From: Clostridiales bacterium
GTDB lineage: Bacteria; Bacillota; Clostridia; Tissierellales; Sedimentibacteraceae
Direction of reading: 5' to 3'
NCBI GenBank assembly: GCA_003487955.1
Contig: DNNJ01000131.1
Coordinates: 13,301-27,242 of the forward strand
DNA length: 13,942 nucleotides
In this document: positions 12,198 through 13,942 of the stretch, in pieces
Numbering within the stretch: position 1 is the first letter of the stretch
How the letters are laid out: each line of letters begins with the position of its first letter
The notes under the pieces: generated by a model
Databases searched by the model: none
Seen by the model: the letters and a program-made list of their open reading frames with translations, nothing else
What the model was told of the DNA's origin: nothing
Translations under genes and position numbers: made by a program

Positions 12198-13942
12198 ATG
12201 AAAAAATTAAATAGAGTTATTTTACTTTCTATTGTGCTGGCTTTGTTGTTTACAATGACTGCAAATGCTTTAGTCTTTAGTGATATTTCAAATCATTGGG
12301 CAAGAAGCTACATAGAAAGAGTTGAAAAAAACGGACTTGTTTCCGGGTATGAAGATAGTACATTCAAACCGGATAGCAATGTAACCGTCTTGGAATCCCT
12401 GGTTATGCTGTCGAGACTATATGATATTGATGATGATATTAGAGAAGAAATAATTGATGAATACAGGTCTTCTTTAAAAACAATGAAAAATATTTTGTAT
12501 AATGAATGGTCATTAGATTATTTGTCAGTTGCAATTGAGCTTGGTATAGTAACAGAGCAGGCTGTTAAAGATATGTTTGCTAATAAAAATATTTTTAACG
12601 ATGCAAAAAGGGAAGAAGTTGCAGTTCTTTTGACAATGGCTTTAGGTTTAAATGATGAAGTAAAAAGCTTGAAGACATACGTCTTGCCTTTTAACGACAG
12701 AGATGAAATAACTGCTTCAGCCAGGCCATATATCTACCTTATGTACGAAAAGAAATTAATGCTTGGTGACAATGAAAAGAATATTAATCCCGGAGATAAA
12801 ATTACAAGAGCGGAGATTTCTACCCTGTTAGATAAAGCATTTGATTATATAGACGACAACAATATCTTTCCTGATTTAGATAAATATGAACCTTCCACAA
12901 CTGAAAGCGGTATTATTACTGAAGTACAAAAAAACAAGACAGAGTCATACATATATGTGAAAAATGACAGAGAAGTTGAAAGTATTGTTAAAATAAATGA
13001 TGATACTAAAATTACCATAAACGGAAGAACAAGAGAGTTTTCCGATTTAAAAAAGGACATGCTTGTTATCTGCAGAATCAATGAAGAGAGACTTGCTTTA
13101 GAAATTGAGGCTGACAGCACAAAGGATGTTGTAAGAGGTACCATTTACTATGTTGCATTTTCAGAACCTGCAAAAATAACTATTTACGACGAAGATAATG
13201 ATAAGCTTACATTTGATATCGGAAAAGATGTTGATGTATATCATGACGGTAAAGCAACTGAATTAAAAAAACTTAATAAGAACGATGAAGTGACTCTTTT
13301 GTTAGATAATGACAAGGTTTACAGAATTAATTCCATAAGCCGCATTAAGCATTATGACGGAGTTATTACATCTATTGATTACAATTATCCCATAAAGGTT
13401 ACAATGAAAACAGACGAAGGTGTTTCAAAAACATTTATATTTAACAAAGATGTTGATGTTACAAGAAATGATGATGACTCAAGTTTTGACCAGGTCAGAG
13501 TCGGAGATGAAGTTACAATAACTACAGAATATGATGATATGATTGCAATTAACACTATCGCCAAGGAAGCTGAAATGAGCGGAGTAATCAGGGAAATATT
13601 AATTGGATCCCAAAGCAAAATAAAAATTGCAGACGAAGATGGTGCCATTGAGCAGTATTCCGTAAGCAATAATGTTAAGATTACAATTGGGTCAAAAAAT
13701 GTATCAATTTATGATTTACGTCTTGGATATAATGTATTTGTAAATACCTCAGGGGATGAAATAGTTACAATGGAAGTTTCTGAAATGGAAACTGCCAAGA
13801 GTTTCACAGGAAAAATAATATTTATTAATGAAGATGATGGATTAATAATGATGCAAAATGTCACGTCAACCGGCAAAACAGAGTTAATTTATCTGTCCAT
13901 AACCAATAACACCAAGATATTCGATACTTCCGGAAGCACTAA
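12198..13942 (+). CDS. SLH-domain surface protein with tandem beta-rich repeats (3' partial)
   Basis: The frame stays open from the ATG at 12198 to the window end (581 full codons), so the C-terminus is missing. GGGAGG (12188-12193) precedes the start by four bases. Residues 1-24 are a signal peptide (MKKLNRV, hydrophobic core, cleavage after ANA). Residues about 27-75, 103-151 and 164-215 are three SLH-type modules. The first (FSDISNHWARSYIERVEKNGLVSGY) is canonical and the second is degenerate. These bind cell-wall polymers and hold the protein at the surface. From residue 238 there are five beta-rich repeats beginning at about 238, 314, 388, 462 and 538, each starting G-x-I and, in the better copies, containing (V/L)-x-x-(G/N)-D-E-V. 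They recall the DUF5666 pattern, but that is an impression. The mature part is acidic (many D and E). The specific function of the repeats is unknown. Confidence 0.88.
   Translation, partial: MKKLNRVILLSIVLALLFTMTANALVFSDISNHWARSYIERVEKNGLVSGYEDSTFKPDSNVTVLESLVMLSRLYDIDDDIREEIIDEYRSSLKTMKNILYNEWSLDYLSVAIELGIVTEQAVKDMFANKNIFNDAKREEVAVLLTMALGLNDEVKSLKTYVLPFNDRDEITASARPYIYLMYEKKLMLGDNEKNINPGDKITRAEISTLLDKAFDYIDDNNIFPDLDKYEPSTTESGIITEVQKNKTESYIYVKNDREVESIVKINDDTKITINGRTREFSDLKKDMLVICRINEERLALEIEADSTKDVVRGTIYYVAFSEPAKITIYDEDNDKLTFDIGKDVDVYHDGKATELKKLNKNDEVTLLLDNDKVYRINSISRIKHYDGVITSIDYNYPIKVTMKTDEGVSKTFIFNKDVDVTRNDDDSSFDQVRVGDEVTITTEYDDMIAINTIAKEAEMSGVIREILIGSQSKIKIADEDGAIEQYSVSNNVKITIGSKNVSIYDLRLGYNVFVNTSGDEIVTMEVSEMETAKSFTGKIIFINEDDGLIMMQNVTSTGKTELIYLSITNNTKIFDTSGST

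Noticed and set aside
12845..13669. Antisense open frames of 94-99 codons under the SLH protein gene
   Set aside because: They are shadows of the long + strand frame, which has a signal peptide, SLH modules, promoter and ribosome binding site; the antisense frames have none of these.

Overview
The window is AT-rich DNA (about one third G+C by eye) from a Gram-positive anaerobe, most likely a member of the Clostridia. Four things point that way: purine-rich AGGAGG-type ribosome binding sites before almost every gene, a T-box riboswitch, an S-layer-homology (SLH) surface protein, and GH65 phosphorylase sugar metabolism. No rRNA, tRNA, phage, transposase gene or CRISPR array is visible.

Region 1 (1-5769, + strand) is the 3' part of an alpha-glucan/disaccharide utilisation operon. 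It holds a GH65 disaccharide phosphorylase fused in frame to a beta-phosphoglucomutase (5' end outside the window), an MsmX/MalK-type ABC transporter ATPase, 4-alpha-glucanotransferase (malQ) and a LacI-family repressor. The genes overlap or sit 7-10 bases apart. Together they would energise import of oligosaccharides, remodel maltodextrins, phosphorolyse a disaccharide to beta-glucose-1-phosphate and convert that to glucose-6-phosphate, under a local repressor. The permease and binding-protein genes presumably lie upstream.

Region 2 (5770-7916, + strand) is a proline uptake unit. A sigma-A-type promoter is followed by a T-box leader whose specifier codon reads CCC (proline). Its antiterminator and terminator are clear and mutually exclusive. 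Next come two copies of a roughly 100-base imperfect palindromic repeat, then putP (sodium/proline symporter). The specifier and the transporter substrate agree independently.

Region 3 (7937-11071, - strand) is a tightly packed chorismate operon in the order aroA, aroC, a free-standing AroQ chorismate mutase and aroK, with its own TTGACA promoter.

Region 4 (11102-13942, + strand) holds a lone carbamate kinase gene (arcC) and the 5' part of a large SLH-domain surface protein. Each has an extended -10 promoter with a 17-base spacer. The surface protein carries at least five beta-rich repeats at a regular 74-76 residue period and runs off the window end.

Short GGGGAC/GTCCCC elements recur in several intergenic gaps (5' of putP, between putP and aroK, 5' of arcC, possibly 3' of arcC). 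They look like a dispersed REP-type repeat family. I see no defence system or wholly new gene system. The most interesting signals are the proline T-box with repeat units inserted between it and its gene, the phosphorylase-mutase fusion, and the repeat architecture of the surface protein.
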